From assembly GCA_003568945.1 (NCBI GenBank), contig BDIP01000297.1, forward strand, positions 1 to 22,298: DNA of 22,298 bases, given 5' to 3'. Shown here piece after piece: positions 22,059 to 22,298 of the stretch (position 1 is its first letter; every line of letters starts with the position of its first letter). The notes under the pieces are model-generated. The model had not been told where the DNA came from and made no database searches. It saw nothing but the letters and a program-made list of their open reading frames with translations. Both the position numbers and the translations under genes were made by a program. The DNA is from Kipferlia bialata. Its lineage: Eukaryota > Fornicata.

Positions 22059-22253
22059 AGCACTCTCAAAATTGTTGTATTTACAAATAGATTAATCTAA
22101 TAGTGATCCAATCTCTGCAAAACAGAGTAGAGAGATTGTGATGTATAAAGTTGCCAGTATCTTTGAGTGTTGTAGTATTGTAGATCATAAGGCCCAACGT
22201 ACGTTTGTAACTGTGGTAAGTATCGATGACTATACGAGTTAATAAGGTAAAAG
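22059..22253. other. spacer between the gene and the tRNA
   Basis: No ORF of note. It is less TA-repetitive than the introns. It holds AGATTAATCT (22089-22098, palindromic) and an 8-bp inverted repeat CAATCTCT/AGAGATTG (22109-22116 and 22131-22138) with a 14-nt loop. I cannot assign a poly(A) signal. Confidence 0.6.
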
Positions 22254-22298
22254 TGTACGAAGTGGGATTCGAACCCACGCGTGATAATTCACATCAGG
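22254..22298 (-). tRNA. tRNA gene, 3' part, probably tRNA-Leu
   Basis: Read on the - strand, the segment ends with a T-arm of stem GTGGG/CCCAC around TTCGAAT (B box GGTTCGAATCC), then the acceptor strand TTCGTAC and discriminator A at 22254. Before the T-arm, GTGA-ATTA-TCAC (22281-22292) forms a long variable arm, so this is a class II tRNA. The A discriminator and the GCGTGGGTTCGAATCCCAC context match eukaryotic tRNA-Leu better than tRNA-Ser. CCA is not encoded, and CTTTTA just downstream may be the Pol III terminator. The anticodon lies beyond the window edge, so the identity is not proven. Confidence 0.85.

Noticed and set aside
22109-22138. Hairpin as a terminator or 3'-end element
   Set aside because: Only 8 bp with a 14-nt loop and no known counterpart; noted in the spacer but not called.
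22059-22253. Polyadenylation signal
   Set aside because: No AATAAA, and no convincing Giardia-type AGTRAA motif close to the stop.
1-22298. Transposon, LINE, SINE or LTR element as the source of the repeats
   Set aside because: No terminal repeats, target-site duplications, transposase, reverse transcriptase or capsid-like sequence is seen; the repeats match the neighbouring exons.

Overview
The window is eukaryotic nuclear DNA dominated by the 3' part of one very intron-rich gene on the + strand. I resolve 44 consecutive exons (247-22058) that join in a single open frame across 43 introns. They give 1,384 visible residues plus a stop; the 5' end lies left of the window. Coding sequence is only about 4.16 kb of 21.8 kb. 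Most of the rest is intron made of TA-rich microsatellite, CT/GA/GT tracts and truncated copies of exon edges. A partial tRNA gene, probably tRNA-Leu, lies on the - strand at the right end.

The deduced protein looks like a large type I membrane protein. Exons 1-4 encode an unrecognised N-terminal region. Exons 5-16 encode about three Ig-like beta-sandwich segments. Exons 17-28 encode a probable seven-bladed beta-propeller, some blades resembling integrin-alpha/FG-GAP repeats. Exons 29-42 encode about three more Ig-like segments and an acidic membrane-proximal stretch. Exon 43 encodes one transmembrane helix, and exons 43-44 a 27-residue basic/acidic tail with a GYTAV (YxxPhi-type) motif. I do not recognise the protein as a named family, and the domain calls are by eye.

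The introns carry a compact 3' signal close to CTNAY-C(n)-AG, with the presumed branch adenosine only about 5-9 nt from the splice site. This resembles the fused branch point/3' splice site of metamonads (Giardia, Trichomonas). With the extreme intron density it suggests a free-living fornicate such as Kipferlia bialata; that assignment is inference.

The outstanding feature is that 40 of the 43 introns hold truncated direct copies ('echoes') of the adjoining exon edge, about 120 in all. Exon-end echoes keep a 5' splice site and lie next to the upstream exon. Exon-start echoes keep the branch-point/3' splice site and lie next to the downstream exon. The copy that fits the frame is always the first 5' site and the last 3' site. 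Many echoes differ from the exon mainly at synonymous positions, which simple neutral tandem duplication does not explain. Origin from diverged alleles or paralogues, or a genome-wide assembly artefact stacking such copies at TA tracts, must be distinguished with long reads.
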